DNA of 64,000 nucleotides from Niebla homalea (Eukaryota; Ascomycota; Lecanoromycetes; Lecanorales; Ramalinaceae): assembly GCA_019925105.1 (NCBI GenBank), contig JAHGAU010000034.1:496001-560000 (forward strand), written 5' to 3'. Shown one piece after another: positions 46,199 through 57,921 of this stretch. Position 1 is the first letter of the stretch; each line of letters starts with the position of its first letter. Made by a program: the position numbers and the translations under genes. Under the pieces are notes generated by a model. It had not been told where the DNA came from. It did no database searches and saw only the letters and a list, made by a program, of their open reading frames with translations.

Positions 46199-47907
46199 TC
46201 GGCATCAAACCATGACAAGAGATGGTTGTGCGGGAAGACCCATTAAAGCTCAGCGGACAAAGATCCTTTTCTCCGGTTTCTCGACTCCCGATTGAGCCCG
46301 TAGTCATCCAGTTTGGCAGCGCTGCCAAGGAATGCTTAGCCCTCACCTCCTACCTTACCTGACATCCAAGCTGCCAAACGACCCGCATCCTCGATAAAGA
46401 CACTCCACCTACTCCTCAATGGTCGAACCAAATCACGTGCTTTGACTCTTCCCTCTCTATCTTGGTGGCTTTTTTCATGTTTGTCGATTTGTCCCTTGCT
46501 AGCAAAAATTGATATCACCGCGTCTGGCGGACCTGGGCTCAGGTGTCAGAAGTGCGCTTGGGGGTGGGGTTTTGGGTTTCCTTTTTTGCGTTTTCACCGA
46601 TTATTGATACCATGCAACTGATCTGGGCTTTTTAGGCTCTGTCCTTTGCTAGGGGTTGGAGGAAGCGTGTCTTGGATGCTTTTGTAGAGACGTTGAGGGA
46701 CATGTGGAAAGAGCTGATGAGCACACGTGGTGATAGTTGGTGCGGTGTGGGAGGAATAAACATGGTCTTGGGAGCAAGTACGACGCTGTGGACGAAAGGA
46801 TAATGCTCATGACGGGTTTGTTCGTTTGCATCCATCCACATCGAGCGGGGGAAACTGCATTGGTGTTTTGCAAAGGGGAAGTTTGACGTATTGAGGCGAG
46901 AACGGAGTGATCGGGTACGGATAGAGCGGCTTTTTACAGGATCAAAGCACAATCGATTCTTTGTTTCCAAATGCTCCGTGCCTTGCCTTACGGTCTCATC
47001 TTCAATCAACTCGGACATGATGCCGGCGGCCCCTCGAAATCTGTTTCGACTGTGCACGGGACTGTTCCACAGTACGTTGTATGTCACAAGTCTCGTGGAA
47101 AGAGAGGTGTGTGTGTGTGTGTGTGTGATTTGAGGATCGCCGTTCCCATACAGAAGGTCATGGCCAAGGATATCAGTAATGCCTGGTTCAAGTTATGGGT
47201 ACATCATGGGTAATTGTAGGGGATGTCTCCGAGGCGAGCTACGAGTCGACTTGAGGGTAATGCCAACATAAATCCCCCCAGTCACTGACGTGGTGAGGCA
47301 GTAGCGATTGCGTGTGGCCAGCGAGCGAGATGTCGTGGCCGACAAGTCGTGTCTAAGAAGCAGTTGGAGGAGAACTGCCGAGATGGTGGTGGGGCAATTG
47401 GGCAAAGGTAGAGCTTTCCGTTCGGCTGGTGGTCGGTTGCCGATACAACTGGCTTTGGATTTGACGTCGGTGAAGGCGGTGGGCCGTAGGTTTTCGCGAA
47501 CACGGACGAACTATCTGTTAAAGCCAGGCGAGCCAAAGTGGGTGACGGCGACTTCGTGGCCCTCTAGAAATGACACGATGATGCCAGTGCAACGAAATGA
47601 CCACGATGTAGGCTCCCCGTATTTCTCAATCTACAAGGAGACCTGGGATGGGTGCACGCTCCCCTTCTCTGTAATCCAGTGGCGACAATCTCGTTATCGC
47701 TTCAATACAGCTGGCTCTCATGCATTAGGTTTGCACCCTCGGCTCACTTATGTCAGTCGTGAGCCATGGGGAAGTGTCCTCCATTCTTTTTAAACGAAAG
47801 AAGAGAAATAAGCCGTAATTGCGAGTAGATTCCCTGACACATGAGCCTCTTTGCTTCCTCCTCTTCCTTGATCGTGAGCACTCAGAGACCGAGATGGTAA
47901 AAGGAGA
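46199..47907. other. AreA 3' region and intergenic space
   Basis: AreA transcripts have long 3' UTRs in other fungi, so part of this is probably UTR. Frames at 46632-47087 (minus) and 47308-47793 (plus) show no domain. A (GT)10 microsatellite is at 47107-47127. No gene assigned. Confidence 0.4.
47107..47127. repeat. (GT)10 microsatellite
   Basis: Perfect GT dinucleotide run of 21 bp in the AreA-Hsk3 convergent interval. Confidence 0.95.
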
Positions 47908-48483
47908 TCACTCTTTCTTCACCGCTGAATTATTATTGGCAGCAGAGCCAGCATTCGCCGTCTCCTCGCCCAGAATCTTGGAGGCGGCCATGAAGCTATT
48001 GACACAGGATGAAATGTCAGCGAGTTGTTCCTCAGCTTCGTCGGCCTTACTTGTTTCCCCACCGCCCCACCTTTACTTCCTCCCACATGCCAGAAAGGCT
48101 AGATCATCATCAAAGGGCTATGAAAGCGGAAGTGACGATGCAAGGACTGTCAGTGGACCGTACCTCCCACCCCACCATCCCCCCAGTGATCTCACACAAC
48201 CGGCCTGCACCGCCGTCATCCCGACTAGATTTTCCATGTCAGCCATCTGCGCGTTCAGCTGCGCCAGTTGTGCGTGTAGGTGGCTGTATTGTCTGTTTCG
48301 ATTGATCGAGCTCGTGCTACTGCTTGAAGCATTCATGGAGGCCGAAGTGTTGGTACTGTGGGTCGTGTACGGAGTAGTCGGAGGGTTGGCGTGGAGCGTT
48401 CTTGTTGTAGTATTTGTGCTGGGAGTGGGGAGGATGGTGGAGCGGTGGTTGGTGTCAGGGTGCCTGGAATTGGAACTGGACAT
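47908..48483 (-). CDS. HSK3: DASH complex subunit Hsk3
   Basis: Two exons (48483-48164, 47995-47908), 135 aa, joined across a 168-nt intron in phase 2. The core NRQYSHLHAQLAQLNAQMAD, then MENLVGMTAVQAG, RSLGGWWGG and, after the splice, SFMAASKILGEE is the Hsk3 family motif; the final block only appears if the intron is removed. Hsk3 is the smallest, helical subunit of the ten-protein DASH/Dam1 ring that couples kinetochores to microtubules in fungi. The N-terminal 65-70 residues are a Ser/Thr/Asn-rich disordered extension. The C-terminus is short and acidic/basic (NNNSAVKKE). The start at 48483 precedes the SSSN stretch; a downstream Met (SMNASSSS) is an alternative start. Confidence 0.88.
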
Positions 48484-49506
48484 GGTTTTTCTGGGGGGTA
48501 TGATCGATTGCTGTCCTGCACGTATGTTTTTGAGGGACGAAGGAGTTTGATGGATGGTGCAATGGCCAATAGTTTTTTTTGTATCGAAGGAACGTTCAGG
48601 GCAAATGCCCCGTTTTGATAGCTTCATGTCACGTGCAAAGCTCAATATCAGACTTCAGTACCTTCTATGCATGGACCAACTGATCATCACGCCATATGCA
48701 ATGAGACTTTGATTGAATATGCTGTCAGGTTGTCACCAAAGGGGGGAGCAAAGTTCTTGCCAATTCTCATTGCCCTCTTGAGAGAAGCGACAAATATCTA
48801 GCTAATACACTCGTGCAGCAAACCCAAGCTGCCATTAGAATCAGATCAAGGTACCGGGACTGTCCATGGCCCTCTCTTCCTGTCTAGCGGTGCCTGCGAA
48901 TGCCCCAGCTTCTGTGCCGGTCCGGGTGCATTCGTCTTCAATTTTTGCTCCTCTAAATCAAGCGCTAGCATGCAGCACGATGCAGGACCGAGTCAGAAGG
49001 GAGGACCCTGGCAGGAAATGCTGAACTCCATCTGATGCTGTGATTAGGACTTGTGATAGCCTCATTTGACCCTTCGAGAAGCCCGCAAGGACTTTTGAAC
49101 CATGTGTGCGTATGTACGATTAGATGAGAATTTAATGCTGTCGTGTTGTTTCAAATTCGGTCGCTGTCAAGCCTAGCCTCTTCATGGTCGTGCAAGTTAG
49201 CGACAATCCGCTGGCTTGCCATTCCCTCCCATTATTACCCCCATTTTGCCAAGGTTGATGCCCCATTTGGTCGACCAGAAGCAGAAAGGAGAAGGGTAGG
49301 CCCACCCTTCCAGTATGTACGCCCATTGTATCGATCTTCATGCCCGCCCAAGATGCCGTCATGATCTGATCTAGTCCAGTCCAAGAAGTTCGAAGTCGAT
49401 TACATATTCCTATTAGAAGTTCAGACCCCATCAACCCCAGTATGGCTGGATATGGTCACTGATGAATTGACGAAACGAAGCGATTGGCGGAGATGACCAA
49501 GACAGC
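48484..49506. other. Intergenic, no gene seen
   Basis: Promoter side of Hsk3 and 3' flank of the ketopantoate-reductase-like gene. No recognisable coding or RNA feature. Confidence 0.45.
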
Positions 49507-52113
49507 CTAATGAGCGTGGAGGGGAATGCCCGCAGGGTATCGAGCCGCATTGAGTCGAGGGGCCAGACTGCTCTGACTGCTGTGCGCTGACGGATCTGAT
49601 TCGGCATGGGCACTATCGCCACTCCCCGCGCTGGCGCTCGCACTACCAGTCAGACTACGTACCGTTTTTTGGACGGGGCCTTTGGGTGGGTATAGGTTGC
49701 TCACCCCGGCATATTGCTCGACCTGCTGCGGCGCCACCGCGTTCCCTTGCCCGGGCGGATGTCTCGGCACCGGCTGGCGCATCAAGCCCGGAGGCGATGG
49801 CCCGCCTGCGGGATGCATCGGACCAGCGCCGTTGTAGTCGTGCTCCGGGGGAGACGGCCTGCCCATGTTCCTGCTGCTACCGTTGAATGGGTTACCGGGC
49901 GAATGACTTGTCCGACGAGGCATTGGGCTGGGGTATGCTCCATTCATGCCAGCATTGTTGCCTGCGCCCTGCAGTTCGCTGAGCCGCGCCGCCGTCAACG
50001 AGTTCGTCCGCGATTCTGTGGCCATCTCTCTTCGGTCCACATTCCCGTACCTGTTCGACGAATAACCCATCATCGGATTTGCCAACAGATCGTCACCCAT
50101 TCCGGGGATGCTGCTGTCCAGTAACTGCGCCGAAGCACGGTTGCCCCGAACTCGACCTCCAAAGCTGTGGCTCTGGCGCATACCGCCAGGGCGACCAGGT
50201 CCTCCACGCTCACCCATCATCTCAGATCGCATTTGGCTATGACTGGGTACTCGACGGTTTCTTCGGGAAGTGACACTCATCATGTCGACGTCCGCATTCG
50301 GATTGGTCATTGGTCCAGGGCCACCGGCCATAGGGTCAAAGAAGTCATCATCGTCATCGTCGTCATCAAAGTCTACCCGAGAGGGGGCTGCACGCCGATT
50401 GCCTCCACGGCGCATCTTGAAACCCTGCTCTCTCTCTCTCAGATCAAGCTCCCGTTGACGTATGGCAAGCTCTCTCTCCCGCAAAGCAATATCATTCGGA
50501 CCACCACCATTGCCATTGCCAATGTCCCCATAATTTGGAGCCGGTCCCCCTTCGGGAATATCATCATAGAGAACCAGATGGCTGAACTCCCCCAAGTCGT
50601 CACCCTCGAACGAGGGACGCCTCGACAGCTGATTTGGTGCGCCGCGCATATTGTATCCATTGGATTGCCTGGACGGATATCCGTTCATCCCGGGACCTCC
50701 GCCCCTGCGCATTGGAGGGCCGCCCATGGAAGGGGTTCGACCACCTCGCATCCCGTTACCGTTCATGCCTCCATTCATGCCTCCGTTCATTGGTGGGCGT
50801 GGGGGGCCGTTGGAAGACATTCGAGGCGGTGGGGGGCCCTGACCGGGACCTGCAGCTGAAGTTGGAGAGGCCGACGGTGCGGGTCTTTGCGGATTCATTG
50901 CGTTGCAATGATGAAGCAGTGCGTAAAGAGTCTCAATCCTTGGCACCTTCACCCCGATCTCTTGAGCAAGCTTGATGGGTGACCCCAGATACGTTTCGAC
51001 CTCCATGGGCCGTTTCGACTCATAGTCCATGTACATGATGCTCTTACCTTCTTGTGACTGGATCATCTTTTGGATCACGCTGTCTTTGAAAGTCGCACTG
51101 AAATCGCATCCGGAGGAGCTCGCAAGCTGCATGAGCTCATCTATCGTATCGGATATCATAGAACGGACACCGATCTTCTCAATGAGCTCTGAATGTGAGG
51201 GGGTTTCAAATAGGACACTGGGGGGATGGAAGGCGATAGGCCTGGCAGTCGTTAGCTTATTGTAATGCCCTCGGGATCCTTGTGAGCTTACCCAATCATA
51301 CGCTCGAATTGCTGCTGTCTGATGTTGTCCGAGACTTTACAATCGACTTGACCGGTGCTCAATGTCATGGCCAATGCCTCGGCCATGTCGTTCTGTATTG
51401 CCACCGGGATGGAGGCGTTCTTATTTGCGGGTCCCACCCAGACATCTGTCGCGCCAGAGTGTTCGAACTCTCCGATCCCAAGTTGGACAACCTCGGCGCC
51501 GGAGACGAGGGATAGAACAACGTTGGTGGGGAACCTTTGTTCCAGATGGTTTTCTATGCCTAAGCTTTGGGTGGTGTTGACCAGGATGCAGGTGTGCTGA
51601 GGAGTCACAACCGACTCAATAATGGAGCCGAGATCATAGACATCAGGTAGAGCCTTGATGCAAAGAAGGACGTAATCAAAGGCGGATTTCTTGACTGCTG
51701 CATCCTCGGGTGTTCTCACCACTGTAGACTACATCAGTCCCGCATTCAAGCCCAAAGATTCATGGGGTAGGGTTTGCTCACCGTGGCGAGGCTTGAAGCG
51801 TTCATTACCGAATAATTTAGATCTAGGTGAGAAGGATTAGCTGTCCAAGTTAGAGGAGAGAGAAGGCCGAGAGTCGGCGTACTTGAATGATAGGCCATAT
51901 TGTGAGACTTGTTCATATCCAGTCTTCCATACTAGCGTCACATCGCACGCATTGGTGGCTTGTAGCCTCCAAGACAAAAAGGCACTGATTGGGTTTCCTC
52001 CCACTGTTATAACATTGAGGGTCAGTCTGATGTCTTATCGCTTCAGTAGATGGTCCTGGATAGATAGCGCACGTACCGGAGAGGATTCGAAGACGAGGTG
52101 CAGATGGGGCCAT
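49507..52113 (-). CDS. Ketopantoate-reductase-fold (PanE/ApbA) protein with long disordered tail
   Basis: Five exons (52113-52077, 52003-51883, 51822-51782, 51721-51292, 51241-49507), 787 aa. The N-terminus MAPSAPRLRILSVGGNPISA holds a nucleotide-binding loop, though GGNPIS departs from GxGxxG. It is followed by DVTLVWKTGYEQVSQYG, FGNERFKPRHVVRTPEDAA, then FDYVLLCIKALPDVYDL and the C-terminal helical domain (SIPVAIQNDMAEALA, FDSVIQKMIQ-like SATFKDSVIQKMIQSQEGKS and MDYESKRPMEVETYLGSP, ETLYALLHHCNAMNPQRP). This is the 2-dehydropantoate 2-reductase fold. The remaining 420 or so residues are disordered, with Pro/Gly/Met/Asn-rich repeats (PPMNGGMNGGMNGNGMRGG) and an acidic DDDDDDD patch. True PanE enzymes are about 300-350 aa. 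Enzymatic activity is uncertain; a regulatory or scaffold role is possible. Confidence 0.85.
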
Positions 52114-54545
52114 AATGTGAGGTCAAGGACACCCGGAGGTAGAACGAGAGTGATGATCGAGCTCCTTCGGTGTACTCGATGGCCAATGTATTACAATTAT
52201 AGTGATCGATCTCTTTATCCGAGGGATCCAGCTCGTCGGGTGGAAGACGACAGCATTAGGATATGCGCTCGAGGCAACAAGAAACGAGAAGTGGTACGGA
52301 ATAAGTGCTGGACGGGTGGGAGGGCACCAGGTAACGATCGTAAGCTGCCAATGGATGACAAGGAAACGAATGAGATGAGTAGATGGAGGGACGGATGGGC
52401 AAGGAGAAAGGGTGAGGTGCTGGGGATGGTGAGAAGTTGGAGATTTTGTGCTTCTTTTTTGGGGGAGACTGAGAATTTCGGATTTTGGTGCTAGTTCAGT
52501 AGCTTGACTGCACCAGAAACTGATCCAAAACCGCTCCCGGAAATTCGACGCTAGCAAGGCAGGAAGCCAGGGTTGTCCTTTCCCTTTTTGCCCTTCTCAT
52601 TCCCCTTCCTGAAGCAGACAATCACCCTATCGTCCAGAGACCCTTAATCCCCTATCGATCCCAAAGTAGACCTAAAGTGAGATTATTGTATGATTGTCCG
52701 TCTATCAACTACTGAATACTGTCGTGATGCTGGAGATGGCGGAAACGAAGGACAAGATGGTGATGGCTGATGAAGGTTGAAGCTCTGACACTATGGAATT
52801 AGAGCTAATTGATAATCATTTCAATTTGCGACAGAGCATGAATAAAAAATAGAAAGTAACCCATGGCTGGTACAAAGTATTCTACGGAGTACAGCCGTTA
52901 TGGAACCAGCATCTGGCCCGCGCAGACGTGATACAGCTGATATTTAATAATATTGACTGCACCACTGCCTGAACTCCCCCCCACTGGTCCCACCTCTCAA
53001 AAGTCTCAACAATACGTACTGTCGACTGTCCTAGTCAATGGCTCCCATAAGTCCGATGGTCCATCATCTCGTTTCATCTTTCTGCCTCTCAATTCGCACA
53101 GAATTGTCAAGACCTTGTCTCCACCACTTGCGACTAATGCTGCATCCCCTAGTTCTATGCACAGTGAGATTGGGTCCCTCAGCACAAGCAGTGCCACGTC
53201 CCACAACCAACAAACAACCCTTTCTGACGCGCTCAAGCCTGCCTGATATCTTTGAGGTCACCCCCATTTCGAGCCAGCCTAGATCTGGCCTGCGGACAGC
53301 CAGAGCGCGGACGCTGATCACTCCGACTTGCACTGAGAAAGTCAACAAGTCTATCTCTGCAGCGAGAGCTTGTATTTACCGCCACTTCCCGCCTGAAGCT
53401 TGCAGGGATGCTGTCAATTCCCTCTCACTTTACTTTTGACTGTTGGACAGGCTGTCAATCCCGACACTTTTTTCGATGAGCATATTCGAGTAAATGGACG
53501 CGTGGAATTATGAAGCGGACAGCGGAGCTCTTAGAGTCCGGGGCTAGCGGCAGCGATCATGGACTCGGTCTGAAAGAGGATGCAGGATCATTGCCCAGGG
53601 TTGTAAAGAGGACAGCCGTCCAATCATCATGCTGGTCGAGTCTTTAAATTTAGCTACATGACGCCAAGCAAGCGAGACTGCGAGAAAGTCAATTTGGTGG
53701 TCTTTCGATAATCATGGCGCCTGTCCTATATTGGACACTTATCACAGGTACCGTTTGATCAACACCAACCATACTCTAAATGGCGCCACGGGGGACGTCA
53801 ACTGGTACAGCCGTCTACCAGAGATGTCGCAATTGGTCATAGTATCCTCCGGAACAACAAGAGGAAATTAGGCCTTGCAGGAGCTTGCCATCGACGGAAC
53901 TCAACGTCGAAAATAGCAATCATTCCCTCACCGAGAAATGTTATAAGATCTACGGTACCTGACAGGGTAGATGACGGCGCTCTCGACCCCATGTCTCGCC
54001 TTATGAGTGGTCCAGAATCTCCAGATCACCCTCAAGGCCTCAACTCAAATTTCTACCCGAACCCTCCTCCCTAGTATTGCCAAAAAGGGCATTCTTCAAC
54101 TTCAGGTCTTTGGGCTACTTTGGGCAAGCTCATGACTGCATATCAAGGCTGTTCACGACGTTGCTTCGGTGAATCTAGATTACGGGGAGGGTCAATGTGT
54201 CTATTAAATGCAGTTCTCTCTACTGGGCTCTGCCACGGTCGAGGACCTGACGCTCTCCTCACGTCAAAATCTAGAATGATTGCTAGGCGACTCATGTTTT
54301 GCTCATAAGCAATGGGAAATATCAGGTAGGCATTTCATAGGAACCCTTGAGCTGTGGAATATAGCACTGGGCATCGCGATCAAGATCACCAACCACCGCA
54401 CGTCCTTTGGTATGTAAATGCCTATGAGGTATAAACCTCCAAAGGCTTTTCCTGTCTCAGCATCACACCATGTCATCGGAAATGAGGAGTGACAAGTGTG
54501 AAGACCCCTATATCTACACTGCAATACTCAAATGCCCCATCTGGG
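52114..54545. other. 2.4-kb intergenic stretch, no gene seen
   Basis: Covers the upstream region of the ketopantoate-reductase-like gene and the 3' flank of NimA. Frames around 52953-53439 are Ser/Thr-rich on both strands and in two frames, lack an ATG at the expected place and show no motif. No RNA gene or repeat recognised. Confidence 0.4.
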
Positions 54546-56902
54546 CTAAATTCTCCTCAGCCGGTTGCCACCTCGAACCAGGAAGGGGCTGGGCATTTCA
54601 TCGCTCTCGGGGTCCCAAAGCAATAGGTTCTCCTTCCTGTCTGGCCCTACAAAATCACCCTTTTGTATGGTCGGCAATTGCACCGGCTTACCTTGCTGAG
54701 CATTGTTCAGTTGCGTTAAAGTCCTGCCTTGAACAATTTGTGTGTTTTGCGCGTTACGCTGCGCCAACCCTCTGAGCCCACCGGCGTTCGTGCCGTTCGG
54801 GACCGGCTTGGGGGGAGGTTTAGGGGCGGGCGACAGAGCTGAACGCTTTGGGCTTGGGGATGGCGGACCACGTGGTGCTTGCTCTATCTTCGAGGGCGCG
54901 AATATGATGGTGTTCTGATCCCCAACGTGTTTCGTTGGTGCTGTATTTTGTCTGAAAAGGCCTGGTCGTCGATTCGCTTTGAAAGGATCCGCTACCTTTG
55001 TGTGGGGACGCGTCGGGGACAGCTCAGCAACGGCATCCTCTTCCTCCTCAATAATCAGAGAGGTCGTTGGTGACGACGACTGTGACGGCGACTGTGGTAC
55101 TAATCGTGTCCTTGCATCGACTGCGAATATGTTTGTTCGACTTGGTATGTTTGATACCTGGGCTATCTCCCCACGCCGAGGGGAAAGCCCCAGATATTCA
55201 ACAGACATTGGCGACTGATCAGACATCTTGGTGTCCATTGGTGAGTCAAACTGCGTTCGCGCCCGTTCGAGAGGTTTTCGGAGTTTTCGTACCGGCGGGG
55301 TCTTTGACTTGACTCGAGCAATTTCTGCTGATTCCTCCAGAACTCTGCTTACCTTCCGCGGTGGAGGCGTCTGCGATTTGATCTCCGATATTTGTGGCGG
55401 TGCCCCCAATGTAAGCGAATCCAGCGACAGGCTACTGAGGTCCGTAGCCGACGTCGATTCTGAGTCAACGCAAGTGCTCACAGATGAAAAGATTGGGTTC
55501 CCCTTTGGCGACTTTGGCTCACTCCTTTCTGATGATCGCGAACCGCTACTTGATCCCAGATGACGATCAATTTCCCTTGTAACTCTCTGCCGAACCTCCT
55601 CTTCAAATTTCAGGTTGAGCTTCTCCGTTTCTCGTTGGACTCTCTGAGAAATCTCAAGTCGAGCCTTGACTTCCCATTCCCGCCGCATTGAGGCCTCCAA
55701 TTCAGCCTTCAGCTCAGCCTTGATTTGTTCAATGTCTTCGTTCATCTTCATCATCTTGGCATCCGCCTCCCGGATTTTGAGGTTGACGTGCTCTTCTCTA
55801 TCTCGCAATATCTTGCCCGCTTCGGCTATCTCCCTCTCTTTCCTCACAGCGCGGATGGAAGGCACGTCCAGAAGAGTGGCTGTGTCTGGCCGTCTCCGCG
55901 AACTCACGTTCAAGCAACTCAGGATCGCGTCCTTGAGCTCTTGTGAGTATCTGCTCGGCAGAGGGTCCGTCTGACCATCCCTGATCTTTTGGATAAGGTG
56001 ATAGTGGGTCTTTGCGTTGAACGGCTGCGTCTGTGCGCAAAGCTCGTACATGACGCAGCCCAAAGACCAGATGTCTGAGTACAGGCTATATCTTTCTCCA
56101 GCACAAATTTCCGGTGACATATAGAAGGGGGTGCCAACGTACGTCGAAGCGAAGTCCTGGGAGCCCATGCGTTTTGAAAGCCCGAAGTCACCTAACTTCA
56201 CCATGTTGTCCGCTCCAAGGAAGACTGTTCTGGTCAGTACATCATCACCATCCACAAAGGTAAGGACTGACCGTTTTCTGGCTTCAGGTCGCGGTGCAGA
56301 ATCATGGCGGCATTTTTCGCCCTCAGCCCCATAGGTTTGATAGCCCGTGGAGAATCTGTGAGCTTTCCTGCCTTGGGAGCGTCGGCATCGTAGTGACATC
56401 GATACAAAGCCTCAACCAGCTGTGTGAAGACGTTCCAGACATAGTCCTCGTCGGCATATTCCTTCTTGTCTTTCAGTCTCTGGATCTCCTGACTCAGGTC
56501 TCCGCCTCCACAGTACTCCATGTAGATGTACAGCTCCTGTGTTGTCTTGAGGTGCTCCCGGTGGCAGTACCCAACAATGTTTGGATGATTGAGGGAGTGG
56601 AGGATGACGAATTCGGCTTGTAGCTGCTCCCGTTCTTTGACGGACATTTTGAGGTATTGGATTTCCTTGCGACAAAGGACCTGGACAAGAGATGAGCTCG
56701 AGATTCTTCCATGCAGCAGCAAAGGTTGCTCACATGGCCGTCGGATATCCTTCGCACCTTTCGGATAGTCCCAAAGGACCCTTTACCTGATGACACGTGA
56801 GCAAATGACCTTCTTCAAGGCACAGGCACAAGGCCCACCTATCGTTGAGAGCACCTCATATTTCCCAGAATCCCTTTCTGGGATCACATCTCCTGCGGTC
56901 AT
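54546..56902 (-). CDS. nimA: NIMA protein kinase
   Basis: Five exons on the minus strand: 56902-56839, 56786-56734, 56680-56272 and 56224-54546 with three introns between them (four exons), 734 aa. The N-lobe reads KYEVLSTIGKGSFGTIRKV and DGHVLCRKEIQYLKMSVKER, with the ATP-binding Lys44. The C-lobe has ILHRDLKPEN, LGDFGLSK, STYVGTPFYMSPEI and YSDIWSLGCVMYEL. Between helix E and HRD lies the insert typical of filamentous-fungal NimA (HYDADAPKAGKL...LRAKNAAM). A long coiled coil follows (EAGKILRDREEHVNLKIREA onward to about residue 390), then a Ser/Pro-rich tail with many SP/TP sites that may carry degradation signals. NIMA drives mitotic entry, chromatin condensation and partial nuclear pore disassembly in Aspergillus. 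The acceptor before VFLGADNMVKLGDF is GAACAG, six bases past a tempting GACCAG. Confidence 0.95.
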
Positions 56903-57921
56903 GGAGGGCAGTGTGGCGCGAGCACTCCCAGTCTGCGGAGGAGAAAAGGACGCGACTATTTACAGTTGAGGGTTCACCCTGGGGTTCTGCGCGCCACTGA
57001 TCAGGTACGAAAGTCTATCAAGTGTGTAGACCATGCTTCAACACGCCGATTTGGCCGGGATCGGCGTAAACACCGCTTGTAGAACGGGGCAACCAAAGGT
57101 ACGACATCACGTGATCTTTAAATTGAATGTGTCCAAACGCCACATAATAACAGTGCGCATTGAATCTTACGATCGTGCTTTCGAGTGTTATGTCCGGCGT
57201 CTCACGTCTCGATGCTTGATGTACTATGAGGTGTGGCCGTGCAACCAGCTATCAAGATTTCGCCCACGTGTTGCGCCAATGACTAGGCGGCGTGCCAATG
57301 ACTAGGCGGCGTCTTTGGTGCAAGTTACATCTAATCGAAATGTGGAGTGACGCTTTTGACGTCAGAAAGGTGACGGATCCAATGCAGCCAATCTAATCAT
57401 GGACTTGGTCGGCCTCAGCTCCATTGTCCACCCTCAGAGCGTGCGCCATGAGTCGATCATCCTAAGTTGTTGCAAGGCGTGTTGCAGTAGCCAAAGTGCT
57501 AATGATTGAATGATGCCGTAACGCTGTTTTTGGCTGGATTGCTACACCGTTGGGATGGCGAGATCCCAATCATCGCTATAGATAGACCAGGCAGGAAAGA
57601 GACTGTCCGGCTCTTTAAAAGGTAGTGCAATCCAGTAGGACTTGCGGGTGGGTACTTGACGTCCTCATGATAGTCCCAGCGACCTCGGTTTGCAGGTGAA
57701 TCTTGGGTCGCTGAGGGTTTTGATAGCCTCTTCGTCCACATTGTGGGAAGTCGTAAGTGGTTGCCCCAAGACCTGTCATGGAAGTTTGTTCTGAGCGAAC
57801 CGCAGGCGACTTGGAAATTTTGGAATCGAGAATCAGATTAGAATAACGTTGGATATGTCGCATTCCCACGCCACTTTATGCCGGTCCAAATCCACTGCTA
57901 TGTTCCATCTAAAGCGCCTCA
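56903..57921. other. Intergenic between nimA and the metalloreductase
   Basis: NimA promoter and 3' flank of the reductase gene, about 1 kb. Contains a 19-bp tandem duplication at 57275-57312. No gene seen. Confidence 0.45.
57275..57312. repeat. 19-bp perfect tandem duplication
   Basis: The unit GCCAATGACTAGGCGGCGT occurs twice head to tail. It contains a CCAAT box core, so the duplication doubles a possible CCAAT-binding-complex site about 370 bp upstream of nimA. Confidence 0.85.

Noticed and set aside
47308..47793. 161-codon plus-strand frame between areA and Hsk3
   Set aside because: No ATG at its start, no domain, and it lies in the convergent 3' interval of two genes.
52953..53439. 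Ser/Thr-rich overlapping frames as a secreted or adhesin-like gene
   Set aside because: First codon is not ATG, there is no signal peptide, and two frames look equally rich because of base composition.
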